A stretch of DNA of 64,000 nucleotides, taken from contig NZ_CP084930.1 in NCBI RefSeq assembly GCF_023822065.1, positions 1,380,001 to 1,444,000 on the forward strand, in the 5' to 3' direction. The DNA comes from Sphingomonas morindae. Its GTDB lineage: Bacteria; Pseudomonadota; Alphaproteobacteria; Sphingomonadales; Sphingomonadaceae. This document shows positions 27,636 through 36,329 of the stretch, one piece after another. Under the pieces are notes generated by a model that worked only from the letters and a program-made list of their open reading frames with translations, searched no databases and was not told where the DNA came from. Position numbers and translations under genes: made by a program. Each line of letters starts with the position of its first letter. Position 1 is the stretch's first letter.

Positions 27636-28376
27636 TCAGCCGAGCTGGCCGAAGGGCAGGAGCTGCTTGGCCAGGCTCGCCGCCGCCGCGCCGTCGCCCC
27701 GGCGCAGCGGCGGCAAGAGCCGCACCGCCGCGCGCTGCACGATCCGGTCGAGCGGCGTCGGCGCCGGCGCCGCGGCGGCGCGTTCCGCCAGCGTGAGCGG
27801 GGTCTGCGTGTCCTTGGGGTCGATCCGGGCGCGGATCAGCGCGGCATAGGCCGGGAAGAAGGCACGGCCGCCGCCGAGCGCCAGCGCCCGGTCCAGCGCG
27901 GCATAGCCGCTGCTTTTGTCCGCGCCCAGCAGCGTGCGGGCCAGGAACGGGCCGAGATCGCTCACCGCCGTCAAATGCCAGCCCGCCACCGCGACCTGCA
28001 CCTCGGGATCGCGGGGATAGGCCTGGGCGAGCGCGAACAGCGCGGTACGGGCCGCCTTGGCGTCGCCGGGCGAGCGGCGCAGCTGGCCGCGATAGCCGGT
28101 GCCGAGCGCCTGTTGCAGCCGCGCCTCCTTGTCGCCGGGCCGCGCCGTCAGCTCGCCCCGCGTCTCGTCGATCGCCTGATCCACCAGCGCCAGCGCCGCC
28201 GCCTTGTCGTGCGTCTCGAAGGCGGCGCGCAGCAGCGTGTCGCGTGGGCTGGCCGCCATAGCCGGCGCCACCGCCAGCAGCGTGGCGGCGGCGAACAGGC
28301 CGAGGCGGCGGGCCAGAGGCGGCGGACGAAGAGCGGAGGTGCGGCGCCCCGGTCGGGCCGAAAGGAAGCTATCCAT
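27636..28376 (-). CDS. Exported protein with repeat-like helices, unknown function
   Basis: A 246-residue protein. The basic start and hydrophobic helix LGLFAAATLLAVAPAMAAS look like a signal peptide with a long n-region. The mature part is Ala/Leu-rich helices (LALVDQAIDETRGELTARPGDKEARLQQALGTGY, AARTALFALAQAYPRDPEVQ) that resemble TPR-type helical repeats. The ATG at 28376 was preferred to the TTG nine bases upstream; neither has a clear ribosome site. It converges on the RcnB pair and lies 43 bases after lysS. Confidence 0.65.
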   Translation of the reverse strand: MDSFLSARPGRRTSALRPPPLARRLGLFAAATLLAVAPAMAASPRDTLLRAAFETHDKAAALALVDQAIDETRGELTARPGDKEARLQQALGTGYRGQLRRSPGDAKAARTALFALAQAYPRDPEVQVAVAGWHLTAVSDLGPFLARTLLGADKSSGYAALDRALALGGGRAFFPAYAALIRARIDPKDTQTPLTLAERAAAAPAPTPLDRIVQRAAVRLLPPLRRGDGAAAASLAKQLLPFGQLG

Positions 28377-28419
28377 GCCGGTCAACGCGGAAACCGGCCA
28401 CAGGTTCGTGGCTTTTCGG

Positions 28420-30009
28420 TTACACCGTAGTGGAAACGGCCTGACCGATCAGCGCCCGCGTGTTGCCGAGACCGTAGAGCGCGGCGAAGCTGCCCATGCG
28501 CGGCCCCTGGCTGGAGCCGAGCAGCACCTCGTAGAGCACGCGGAACCAGTCGCGCAGCGGCTCATAGCCGGCGGCCTTGCCCGCCTCATAGACTTCGGTC
28601 TGGATCGTCTCCGCCGATGCCGTCTCGGGCAGCGCGGCGAGCCGCGCGTCGAGATCGCGCAGCGCCGCCGCCTCGCGCGCGTCGGGCGCCCGCCGCACCA
28701 GCGATCCCGCCACGAAATCGCGGAAATAGGCGATGGCATGGCCGATCAGCGCATCCAGCACGGGATGCGTTTCGGGCGAGGCCTGGGGCGCGTAGCGGCG
28801 GACATAGCGCCACAGCAGCGCGCGATCGTCGGTCGCGGCGACGCCGACCAGGTTGAGCAGCAGCGAGAAGCTCAGCGGCATGTCCACGCGCGGCACGCGG
28901 CCGAGATGCACATGGTGCACCGGATTGCCCAGCTTCTGCTCGATCGGCTGATCGGGATAGGCGGCGAGGAACTGGAAATATTCGTCCACCGCCTTGGGAA
29001 TGACGGAGAAGCTCAGCGCCCGCGCCTTTTTCGGCTCGCGATAGATGTAGAAGGCGAGGCTCTCGATCGGCGCGTAGCGCAGCCATTCCTCGATCGTCAG
29101 GCCATTGCCCTTGGTCTTGGAGATCTTGGCGCCATGCTCGTCGAGGAACAGCTCGTAATTGAAGCCCTCGGGCGGCCGCGCGTCGAGCACGCGCGCGATC
29201 TTGCCCGATTGCGTCACCGAATCGATCAGATCCTTGCCGGCCATCTCGTAATCGACGCCCAGCGCGACCCAGCGCAGCGCCCAATCGACCTTCCACTGCG
29301 CCTTGGCCTGACCGCCCAGCACCGACTGGACGCGCCGCGCGCCGGTGTCCGGATCGGCATAGGCGATCAGCCCGGCCTCGGCGTCGACCACCTCGATCGG
29401 CACCTGCAGCACCTTGCCGCTGTCGGGATGGATCGGGAAGATCGGCGAATAGGTCTTGCGGCGCTCCTCCCCCAAAGTGGGCAGCATCACCGCCATGATC
29501 GCCTCGTACCGCGCCAGGATCGTCTTCAGCACCGCATCGAAGCGCCCCTCGGGATAGGCTTGGGACGCGGCGAGAAATTCATAGTCGAAGCCGAAGGCGT
29601 CGAGAAAGGCGCGCAGCCGGGCATTGTTGTGCGCGGCGAAGCTCTCGTGCGTGCCGAAGGGATCGGGCACGCGGCACAGCGGCTGATCGAGATAGGCGAG
29701 CAGCCGCTCGGCATCCGGCAGATTGCCGGGCACCTTGCGCATCCCGTCCATATCGTCGGAAAAGGCGATCAGCCGGCTCGGCGCGTCGGAGAGTTCGGCG
29801 AGTGCGTTGCGCACCATCGAGGTGCGCGCCACTTCGGTGAAGGTGCCGATATGCGGCAGGCCCGAGGGGCCATAGCCCGTCTCGAACAGGATCGGCGCGC
29901 CGCCCGGCTTGCCCTCGGGCCAGCGCTTCAGCAGCTTGCGCGCCTCCTCATAGGGCCAGGCCTTGGAGCTGTGGGCGGCGGCGCGCAGCGCGGGATCGAT
30001 GTCGCTCAT
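28420..30009 (-). CDS. lysS: Lysyl-tRNA synthetase, class I
   Basis: A 529-residue class I-type LysRS, the form found in archaea and many alphaproteobacteria, unrelated to the class II enzyme. The HIGH-type motif is GPSGLPHIGTFTEV near the N-terminus and the KMSKS equivalent is KISKTKGNGL. The C-terminal part is a helical anticodon-binding domain. The ATG at 30009 begins MSDIDPALRAAA; further upstream in-frame sequence is unrelated. Confidence 0.96.
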   Translation of the reverse strand: MSDIDPALRAAAHSSKAWPYEEARKLLKRWPEGKPGGAPILFETGYGPSGLPHIGTFTEVARTSMVRNALAELSDAPSRLIAFSDDMDGMRKVPGNLPDAERLLAYLDQPLCRVPDPFGTHESFAAHNNARLRAFLDAFGFDYEFLAASQAYPEGRFDAVLKTILARYEAIMAVMLPTLGEERRKTYSPIFPIHPDSGKVLQVPIEVVDAEAGLIAYADPDTGARRVQSVLGGQAKAQWKVDWALRWVALGVDYEMAGKDLIDSVTQSGKIARVLDARPPEGFNYELFLDEHGAKISKTKGNGLTIEEWLRYAPIESLAFYIYREPKKARALSFSVIPKAVDEYFQFLAAYPDQPIEQKLGNPVHHVHLGRVPRVDMPLSFSLLLNLVGVAATDDRALLWRYVRRYAPQASPETHPVLDALIGHAIAYFRDFVAGSLVRRAPDAREAAALRDLDARLAALPETASAETIQTEVYEAGKAAGYEPLRDWFRVLYEVLLGSSQGPRMGSFAALYGLGNTRALIGQAVSTTV

Positions 30010-30093
30010 GATCGCGCGGGCATAAACAGCCGCGTCGCGCGAAACAATGGCGGAGCGCCCGGGTGCCGCGCGCCGCACCCAAGGCCGCGCATG

Positions 30094-30127
30094 AAAAAGC
30101 CCGGCCCGCGCGTGGCGGACCGGGCCT
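30094..30127 (-). terminator. Rho-independent terminator of the cold-shock gene
   Basis: Read on the minus strand, GCCCGGTCCGC (30125-30115) pairs with GCGGGCCGGGC (30109-30099) with one G-T pair and a 5-base loop, followed by five T. It lies 24 bases after the stop of the cold-shock protein gene. Confidence 0.85.
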
Positions 30128-30148
30128 TTCAGCCGAAGCGGGCGGTGC

Positions 30149-30943
30149 TTACTGCGCCGCCTGCAGGTTCACGGCGGCGTACTTGCCGCGGCGATCCACC
30201 TCGAGCTCGAACTCGAGCCGATCACCCTCGTTGAGGGTGGTCATGCCGGCGCGCTCGACGGCCGAGATGTGGACAAAGGCGTCCGGCTGGCCATCATCCC
30301 GCTGGATGAAGCCGAAGCCCTTCATCGGGTTGAAGAACTTCACCACGCCCGAGGCGCGCTCGCCGGTCAGCTGGCGGGCCGGGGCGCGCGGCGCCTCGGC
30401 CACGGCGATCGGCTCGCCCTCGATCTTCAGCTCGGTCGCAGAGATGCGGCCGCCGCGATCGACGAGCGTGAACTCCAGCGGCTGGCCCTCGGCCAGCCCG
30501 GTGAGGCCCGCCTGCTCGACCGCCGAGATGTGCACGAACACATCCTCGCCGCCATCATCGCGCACGATGAAGCCGAAGCCCTTCTGGCCGTTGAAAAACT
30601 TCACGGTGCCCTTGGCGGTGCCAACGATCTGCGCGGGCATGCCGCGGCCGCCGCCGCCAAAGCCGCCACCGCCGCCCCGGCCACCGCCGAAACCACCGCC
30701 GCCGCCGAAGCCGCCACCACCGCCGCCATAGCCGCCGCGACCACCGCCGCCGCCGCCACCGAAACGGTCACCGCCGCCGCCGCCGCCGAAGCGGTCACCA
30801 CCGCCAAAGCCGCCACCGCCGTAGCGATCGCCACCGCCGAAGCCACCGCCGCCATAACCGCCGCCGCCGAAATCGTCGTCGCCGCCGAAGCCGTCGCGCT
30901 TGTCCCTGCCGCGCTGCCCGCGCCGCCCACGATCAAAACTCAT
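30149..30943 (-). CDS. Double cold-shock-domain protein with glycine-rich N-terminal arm
   Basis: A 264-residue RNA/DNA-binding protein. A short basic start ([20 protein letters not shown]) is followed by about 80 residues that are mostly Gly with spaced Phe, Tyr and Arg. Two cold-shock domains follow: residues about 108-175 ([17 protein letters not shown]) and about 197-262 ([17 protein letters not shown]). Twin-domain CSPs are usual in alphaproteobacteria; the long arm is not. It resembles FG/RGG arms that drive RNA binding and condensation, but that role is inferred. An internal ATG (residue 102) could yield a 163-residue form without the arm. GGAAAG precedes the first ATG. Confidence 0.93.
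   Translation of the reverse strand: MSFDRGRRGQRGRDKRDGFGGDDDFGGGGYGGGGFGGGDRYGGGGFGGGDRFGGGGGGDRFGGGGGGGRGGYGGGGGGFGGGGGFGGGRGGGGGFGGGGRGMPAQIVGTAKGTVKFFNGQKGFGFIVRDDGGEDVFVHISAVEQAGLTGLAEGQPLEFTLVDRGGRISATELKIEGEPIAVAEAPRAPARQLTGERASGVVKFFNPMKGFGFIQRDDGQPDAFVHISAVERAGMTTLNEGDRLEFELEVDRRGKYAAVNLQAAQ
30641..30889 (-). repeat. Glycine-codon repeat tract inside the cold-shock gene
   Basis: About 250 bases of imperfect GGC/GGT repeats interrupted by TTC, TAT, CGC and GAC codons. It encodes the Gly-rich arm with recurrent units GGGFGGG and GGGDRFGG. Such tracts can change length by slippage or recombination. Confidence 0.8.
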
Positions 30944-31184
30944 CTGAGACGTATCTTTCCCGGTGTGCCCGTAATCAAATGAAGCGCGCGAGAGGACACA
31001 GCCCGCGTCTCCGGGCGCGAAATCTTGCACGCCTGCGTCTGTCATAGCGCATCTACCCACAGGCGGCGAGCCATTTTGTCGCCACAATAGGACGCCCAGC
31101 CGCAATCGGCGCGTCTGATGCAGCCGCGCCACGGCGGGCGCGACGCTTGCGGCTTTCCGCGCTTTTCGGCAGCACGAGCGGGTC

Positions 31185-31949
31185 ATGTCCAGCCTCCTCG
31201 CCAGCTTCGCCGCGCCTTCCACCTGGCTCGCGCTTGTCACCTTGATCGTGATGGAGGTGGTTCTTGGGATCGACAATCTTGTCTTCATATCGATTCTTTC
31301 GAATCGCCTGCCGCCCGCCCAGCAGCAGAAGGCGCGGCGGCTGGGGCTCGGCCTGGCGCTGGGGCTGAGGCTGGCGCTGCTCTCCACCATCGCCTGGCTG
31401 GTCGGCCTCACCGAGCCCGTGCTCGATCTCGGCCTCACCGGTCCGCTGGTCGATGGTCATCCCGCCTTCGAGACGGCGCTCTCGCTGCGCGATTGCATCC
31501 TGCTGGCGGGCGGCCTCTTCCTGATCTGGAAGGCGACGCGCGAAATCCACCACAGCCTCACGCCCGAGGAGGAGAAGGCCGGCACCGCCAGCCCCGCGCC
31601 GGGCTTCGGCGCCGCGATCGTCCAGATCCTCGCGCTCGATCTCGTCTTCTCGATCGATTCGATCCTCACCGCCATCGGCATGACCAATGATCTGCCGGTC
31701 ATGGTGGTGGCGGTGATCGTCGCGGTCGGGCTGATGCTGCTCGCGTCCGGGCCGCTCGCCCGCTTCATCCAGCGCAACCCCACGGTGGTGATGCTCGCGC
31801 TCGGTTTTTTGCTGATGATCGGCGCGGTGCTGATCGCGGATGCGCTCGGCGTCCATGTGCCCAAGGGCTATATCTATGCCGCCATGGCATTTTCCGCGCT
31901 GGTCGAGGCGCTCAACATGGCCGCGCGGCGGCGGCGCGCAAAGCATTGA
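31185..31949 (+). CDS. TerC-family integral membrane protein
   Basis: A 254-residue membrane protein with about seven helices. Conserved acidic residues within helices mark the family: [16 protein letters not shown] and [17 protein letters not shown]. TerC proteins include tellurite-resistance proteins and manganese exporters of the Alx/MeeF type, which help metallate exported proteins. No TPP-like or manganese riboswitch sequence was recognised upstream. It is divergent from the cold-shock gene. Confidence 0.92.
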   Translation: MSSLLASFAAPSTWLALVTLIVMEVVLGIDNLVFISILSNRLPPAQQQKARRLGLGLALGLRLALLSTIAWLVGLTEPVLDLGLTGPLVDGHPAFETALSLRDCILLAGGLFLIWKATREIHHSLTPEEEKAGTASPAPGFGAAIVQILALDLVFSIDSILTAIGMTNDLPVMVVAVIVAVGLMLLASGPLARFIQRNPTVVMLALGFLLMIGAVLIADALGVHVPKGYIYAAMAFSALVEALNMAARRRRAKH

Positions 31950-31982
31950 GCCGCGGCCGCCAAGTCTTTATGCGCGGACTCC

Positions 31983-32600
31983 ATGACCGTCTATTTTCAT
32001 GAAGAGGATCTGCCCGAGGACGCGCTCGCGCCCGGGGCGGTGGCCGTGGACACCGAGACGATGGGGCTCATCACCCCGCGCGATCGGCTTTGCGTGGTGC
32101 AGATCGCCGATGGCCGGGGGGATGAGCATCTCGTCCGCTTCGGGCCCGGCAGCCGCTTCGAGGCGCCGCGGCTCAAGGCCGTGCTCGCCGATCCGGAGCG
32201 CACCAAGCTCTACCATTTCGCCCGCTTCGATCTCGCGGCGATCCGCCATTATCTCGGCGTGGTGGCGGCACCCGTCTATTGCACCAAGATCGCCTCGCGC
32301 CTCACCCGCACCTATACCGATCGCCACGGCCTGAAGGAGCTGGTGCGCGAGCTCCTCGGCATCGAGATCTCCAAGCAGCAGCAATCCTCCGATTGGGGCG
32401 CCACCACGCTGAGCGACGCCCAGAAGGATTATGCCGCGTCCGACGTGCGCTATCTCCACCAGCTGCGCGAGCGGTTCGACGAGCGGCTGGTGCGCGAGGG
32501 CCGGATGGCGCTGGCGCAGGCCTGTTTCGATTTCCTGCCCGCGCGCGCCGAGCTTGATCTCGCCGGCTGGCCCGAGATCGACATTTTCGCCCATGCCTGA
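31983..32600 (+). CDS. Ribonuclease D-type 3'-5' exonuclease
   Basis: A 205-residue DEDDy exonuclease: VDTETMGL (Asp23, Glu25) is Exo I, the HFARFDLAAI segment Exo II, and YAASDVRYLHQL Exo III with the tyrosine. It lacks the HRDC domains of E. coli RNase D, so it is the short form common in alphaproteobacteria. It trims RNA 3' ends. Its last eight bases overlap the start of lptC. Confidence 0.93.
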   Translation: MTVYFHEEDLPEDALAPGAVAVDTETMGLITPRDRLCVVQIADGRGDEHLVRFGPGSRFEAPRLKAVLADPERTKLYHFARFDLAAIRHYLGVVAAPVYCTKIASRLTRTYTDRHGLKELVRELLGIEISKQQQSSDWGATTLSDAQKDYAASDVRYLHQLRERFDERLVREGRMALAQACFDFLPARAELDLAGWPEIDIFAHA

Positions 32601-33264
32601 GGCCGCCGCCGGCCCGCTCTCGGCGGCGGCGCGCGAAGGCCGCGCCCGCCGCCGGCGCTGGGCCGTGCCCGGCTCCGGCCATGATCGCCTGATCGCGGTG
32701 GCGCGGGTGGTGCTCCCCGCGCTGGCGCTGGTGCTGGTGCTGGTGCTGGCCCTCACCCCCGTCACCACCGGCCATGAGATCAGCTTCGTCCTGTCCAAGA
32801 ACCGCGTCGCCACCGCGCCGGAGCGGATGCGCGTGACGCGCGCTTTGTACCGCGGCGAGGATGATTCGGGGCAGCCCTTCGCGCTCTCCGCCGCCTCGGC
32901 GGTGCAGGCGCGCTCGGCCGATCCCGTCGTCCAGCTCAAGACGCTGCGCGCCCGCATCGGCCTGGCCGGCGGCCCGGCCACGCTCACCGCGCCCACGGGC
33001 GCGTACAATATGGACAATCAGAAGGTGGCGCTGAACGGCGCGGTGCAGTTCCGCAGCCAGGACGGCTATCATATCGATACCCATGACGTGGATCTCGACA
33101 TGAAGACGCGGGCGCTTTCCAGCCGCACTCCGGTCACCGGCCGCATGCCGCTCGGCACCTTCTCGGCGGATCGGATGCAGGCCGATCTCGACGCCAGATC
33201 GGTGGTGCTTACCGGCAACGCCCGCTTGCATATCGACCAGGGACACGGCAAGGCGCAGCCATGA
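32593..33264 (+). CDS. lptC: LPS export protein LptC
   Basis: A 223-residue bitopic inner-membrane protein: basic cytoplasmic start, one helix (about residues 33-54), then a periplasmic beta-jellyroll (SAASAVQARSADPVVQL, PTGAYNMDNQKVAL, NARLHI). LptC passes lipopolysaccharide from LptBFG to LptA. It overlaps RNase D by eight bases and lptA by four. Sequence conservation is weak, as usual for LptC; position before lptA-lptB supports the call. Confidence 0.9.
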   Translation: MPEAAAGPLSAAAREGRARRRRWAVPGSGHDRLIAVARVVLPALALVLVLVLALTPVTTGHEISFVLSKNRVATAPERMRVTRALYRGEDDSGQPFALSAASAVQARSADPVVQLKTLRARIGLAGGPATLTAPTGAYNMDNQKVALNGAVQFRSQDGYHIDTHDVDLDMKTRALSSRTPVTGRMPLGTFSADRMQADLDARSVVLTGNARLHIDQGHGKAQP

Positions 33265-33803
33265 TCCGGCGTTCGCTCGTGCTGCTCCTTCTCCCCGTCG
33301 CGAGCGCGCTCGCGGCGCAGGACAAGCCGCATGACAGCAACGCGCCGATCGATTGGGAAGCCGATCGCATCGAGGTGCAGGATCGCGAGCACAAGGCCAC
33401 GCTGATCGGCAATGTCCATGTCCGCCAGCAGGAGATGACGCTCACCGCCGATCGCGTCGTCGCGCTCTATACCGGCAGCATCGCCAACAGCCAGGGCAAT
33501 AGCGGCGGCGAGGCGCTCAAGGTGCAGCGGCTCGATGCCAATGGCCATGTCGTCGTCACCCGTCCCAACGAAGTGGCGCGCGGCAATTACGGCATCGATG
33601 ATCTGCAGAAGAAGCTGATCACGCTGATCGGCAATGTCAGCCTCGATCGCAACGGCTCGGTCGTGCGCGGCGGCCGGCTGGTGATCGATCAGACCACCGA
33701 TCGCGCCACCGTCGATGGTTCGGCGGTCGGCGGCGCGGGCACCACCGGCAAGGGCGGCCGCGTCTCGGGTCGCTTTGTCGTGGATCAGGATTCGAAGAAA
33801 TAG
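33261..33803 (+). CDS. lptA: LPS transport periplasmic protein LptA
   Basis: A 180-residue exported protein: signal peptide to ASALAAQD, then the OstA-like domain (IDWEADRIEVQDREHKATLIGNV, MTLTADRVVALYTG, GNVSLDRNGSVVRGGRLVID) that stacks into the periplasmic LPS bridge. It overlaps lptC by four bases and lies 81 bases before lptB. Confidence 0.94.
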   Translation: MIRRSLVLLLLPVASALAAQDKPHDSNAPIDWEADRIEVQDREHKATLIGNVHVRQQEMTLTADRVVALYTGSIANSQGNSGGEALKVQRLDANGHVVVTRPNEVARGNYGIDDLQKKLITLIGNVSLDRNGSVVRGGRLVIDQTTDRATVDGSAVGGAGTTGKGGRVSGRFVVDQDSKK

Positions 33804-33884
33804 CCGCCGCGCCGCGCGGGCGAGGCTTGATCGCGCCCCCGCAAAGCTGCCACATGCCCGTCCTATGGTCTTGGTTCGCCCCGC

Positions 33885-34661
33885 ATGACGACAATCGCGC
33901 TCCCCGCCCGCGACACCGCCGCACCGCCGGCCACGGCGCAACGCGGCCTCGCCATCGTCTCGATCGCCAAGGCCTATGACAATCGGCCGGTGCTGCAGGA
34001 TGTCAGCCTCGAGGTGGCGCGCGGCGAAGTGGTGGGCCTGCTCGGCCCCAATGGCGCCGGCAAGACGACCTGCTTCTATTCGGTGATGGGGCTGGTCAAG
34101 CCCGATGCCGGCCGCATCCTGCTCGACGGCGAGGATATCACCGGCCTGCCCATGTATCGCCGCGCCGTGCTGGGGCTCGGCTATCTGCCCCAGGAAACCT
34201 CGATCTTTCGCGGGCTCACGGTGCAGCAGAACATCTCCGCGGTGCTCGAGATGAGCGAGCCCGATCCCCGCGTCCGCGCCGATCGGCTGGAGCAGCTGCT
34301 CGGCGAATTCCATATCGGCCATCTTCGCGATGCGCGCGCCACCGCGCTGTCCGGCGGCGAGCGGCGGCGCTGCGAGATCGCGCGCGCGCTCGCGGCCGAG
34401 CCCTCGATCATGCTGCTGGACGAGCCGTTCGCCGGCATCGACCCGATCTCGATCGCCGACATCCGCGATCTGGTGAAGGATCTCAAGCGCCGCGACATCG
34501 GCGTGCTGATCACCGATCACAATGTCCGCGAGACGCTCGACATCGTCGATCGCGCCTGCATCATCTATGATGGCAAGGTGCTGTTCCAGGGCGCGCCGGC
34601 GGCGCTGATCGCCGATCCGGACGTGCGCCGCCTCTATCTTGGCGAGGGCTTCGCGCTCTGA
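33885..34661 (+). CDS. lptB: LPS export ATPase LptB
   Basis: A 258-residue ABC ATPase: Walker A GPNGAGKT (54-61), Q-loop [12 protein letters not shown], signature [13 protein letters not shown], Walker [14 protein letters not shown] and the H-loop histidine in [10 protein letters not shown]. The [11 protein letters not shown] and [11 protein letters not shown] segments are characteristic of LptB. Its partners LptF and LptG are not in this window. About 20 extra residues precede the standard domain. Confidence 0.96.
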   Translation: MTTIALPARDTAAPPATAQRGLAIVSIAKAYDNRPVLQDVSLEVARGEVVGLLGPNGAGKTTCFYSVMGLVKPDAGRILLDGEDITGLPMYRRAVLGLGYLPQETSIFRGLTVQQNISAVLEMSEPDPRVRADRLEQLLGEFHIGHLRDARATALSGGERRRCEIARALAAEPSIMLLDEPFAGIDPISIADIRDLVKDLKRRDIGVLITDHNVRETLDIVDRACIIYDGKVLFQGAPAALIADPDVRRLYLGEGFAL

Positions 34662-34703
34662 TCATGCAGCGCCGCCGCTCACTGTCCGGGCTCGGCTGAC
34701 ACA

Positions 34704-36155
34704 ATGGGCCTCGGCCCGCGCCTCGATCTCCGCCAGACCCAGTCGCTGGTCATGACGCCGCAGCTCCAGCAGGCGATCAAGCTGCTGGCGCTCTCCAATC
34801 TCGAGATCGAGGCGTTCGTCGCCGAGGAGCTGGAGAAGAATCCGCTGATCGAGGCGGGCGGCGAGGATGGCGCGGCGGAGATCGCCGAGACGATCGAGCC
34901 CGTCGCCGATCCGCTGCCCGATTCGCTCGCGGGCGGCGGCGAGCAGGCGCTGGACATCGATCCCGGCGAGGAGCGATTTCAGGATTCGGCGGCGGACGCC
35001 ATGGCCGGTATGGCCGCCACGGCCGGCGGCAGTGGCGAGGATGCGCCCGATCTCGATCAGTTCGCCGCCGCCCTGCCGACGCTGGCGGAGCATCTGGACC
35101 AGCAGATCGGCACGCTCTGTTCGGGTGAGGATCTCGCCATCGCCCGGCATCTGATCGCCTGTCTCGACGAGGCGGGCTATGTCGCCGTGCCGCTGGACGA
35201 GGTGGCGGCGCGGCTCGGCCAGCCGCTCGCCCGCGTCGAACGCGCGCTGGCGGCGGTGCAGAGCCTCGATCCCACCGGCGTCGGCGCGCGCGATCTCGCC
35301 GAATGCCTGGCGCTCCAGGCGCGCGAGGCGGACCGCTATGATCCCGCCATGGCGACGCTCATCGGCCATCTCGATCTGCTCGCGCGGGGGCAGATCGCCG
35401 CGCTGCGACGGCTGTGCGGCGTCGACGAGGAGGATTTCGCGGACATGGTGCGCGAGCTGCGCGCCTATGATCCCAAGCCCGGCGCGCGCTTCGCCGCCGC
35501 CGAGGCGAGCCCGGTGGTGCCCGACATCTTCGTCACCGCCACCACCGCCGGCGGCTGGTCGGTGGAGCTGAACGCCGCCACCCTGCCGCGGCTGATCGTC
35601 AACCGCCGCTACCAGGCCGAGCTGGGCCATGCCGCGCGCGATCCGGCGAGCAAGGCGTGGCTGGCCGAATGCGCCACCAGCGCCAATTGGCTCATCAAGG
35701 CGCTGGATCAGCGCGCCCGCACCATCGTGCGTGTCGCCACCGAGATCGTCCGGCTCCAGGATGGCTTTTTCCGCCACGGCGTCGAGCAGCTGCGCCCGCT
35801 CACGCTGCGGACCGTGGCCGAGGCGATCGGCATGCACGAAAGCACCGTCAGCCGCGTCACCTCCAACAAATATCTCGCCTGCGGGCGCGGCCTGTTCGAG
35901 CTCAAATATTTCTTCACCAGCGCCATCCAGGCGGCGGATGGCGGCCAGGCGGCCTCGGCGGCGGCGGTGAAGAACCATATCGCGCGGCTGATCGCCGAGG
36001 AGCCGGCCGATGCGGTGTTGTCGGACGATGCGCTGGTCGATCTGCTGCGCGCGCGCGGCTTCGATATCGCGCGCCGCACCGTCGCCAAATATCGCGAGGC
36101 GCTGGGGCTCGGCTCGTCGGTGCAACGGCGGCGGCAGCGGCGCATCGCCGGATGA
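34704..36155 (+). CDS. rpoN: RNA polymerase sigma-54 factor
   Basis: A 483-residue RpoN. Region I is Gln/Leu-rich (LRQTQSLVMTPQLQQAIKLL), an acidic linker spans about residues 50-110, then the core-binding domain, the helix-turn-helix (LRTVAEAIGMHESTVSRVTSNKY) and the RpoN box ARRTVAKYREALG near the C-terminus, which contacts the -24 element. It follows lptB by 42 bases. In many proteobacteria hpf and ptsN follow; here the next gene is an ABC exporter on the opposite strand. Two candidate sigma-54 promoters lie 2-7 kb away. Confidence 0.96.
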   Translation: MGLGPRLDLRQTQSLVMTPQLQQAIKLLALSNLEIEAFVAEELEKNPLIEAGGEDGAAEIAETIEPVADPLPDSLAGGGEQALDIDPGEERFQDSAADAMAGMAATAGGSGEDAPDLDQFAAALPTLAEHLDQQIGTLCSGEDLAIARHLIACLDEAGYVAVPLDEVAARLGQPLARVERALAAVQSLDPTGVGARDLAECLALQAREADRYDPAMATLIGHLDLLARGQIAALRRLCGVDEEDFADMVRELRAYDPKPGARFAAAEASPVVPDIFVTATTAGGWSVELNAATLPRLIVNRRYQAELGHAARDPASKAWLAECATSANWLIKALDQRARTIVRVATEIVRLQDGFFRHGVEQLRPLTLRTVAEAIGMHESTVSRVTSNKYLACGRGLFELKYFFTSAIQAADGGQAASAAAVKNHIARLIAEEPADAVLSDDALVDLLRARGFDIARRTVAKYREALGLGSSVQRRRQRRIAG

Positions 36156-36170
36156 CAGCCTTGTCATCGC

Positions 36171-36199
36171 AAAAAAAAGGCCGGCTTCGAGAGCCGACC
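36171..36199 (-). terminator. Strong rho-independent terminator on the minus strand
   Basis: On the minus strand GGTCGGCT (36199-36192) pairs with AGCCGGCC (36186-36179) with one G-T pair and a 5-base loop, followed by eight T. It lies about 130 bases after the stop of the ABC exporter. On the plus strand the same hairpin after rpoN is followed only by TTTGAAAG, so it may also slow rpoN transcription. Confidence 0.85.
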
Positions 36200-36329
36200 T
36201 TTGAAAGTTTAGGAGAGGATGCCTGAAAGGCCCGATCCTTTTGCCTTTAACCAAGATGAGTTGCAAGACGGAACATAGTCTCGGTCGTTGCGCGCTTCGT
36301 ACCTGCGGATGCGCGCGATGCAATCGTCA

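Noticed and set aside
30641-30889. GC-rich short repeats that could be taken for a satellite or CRISPR-like array
   Set aside because: They are in-frame glycine codons of the cold-shock protein, with no spacer-repeat regularity.
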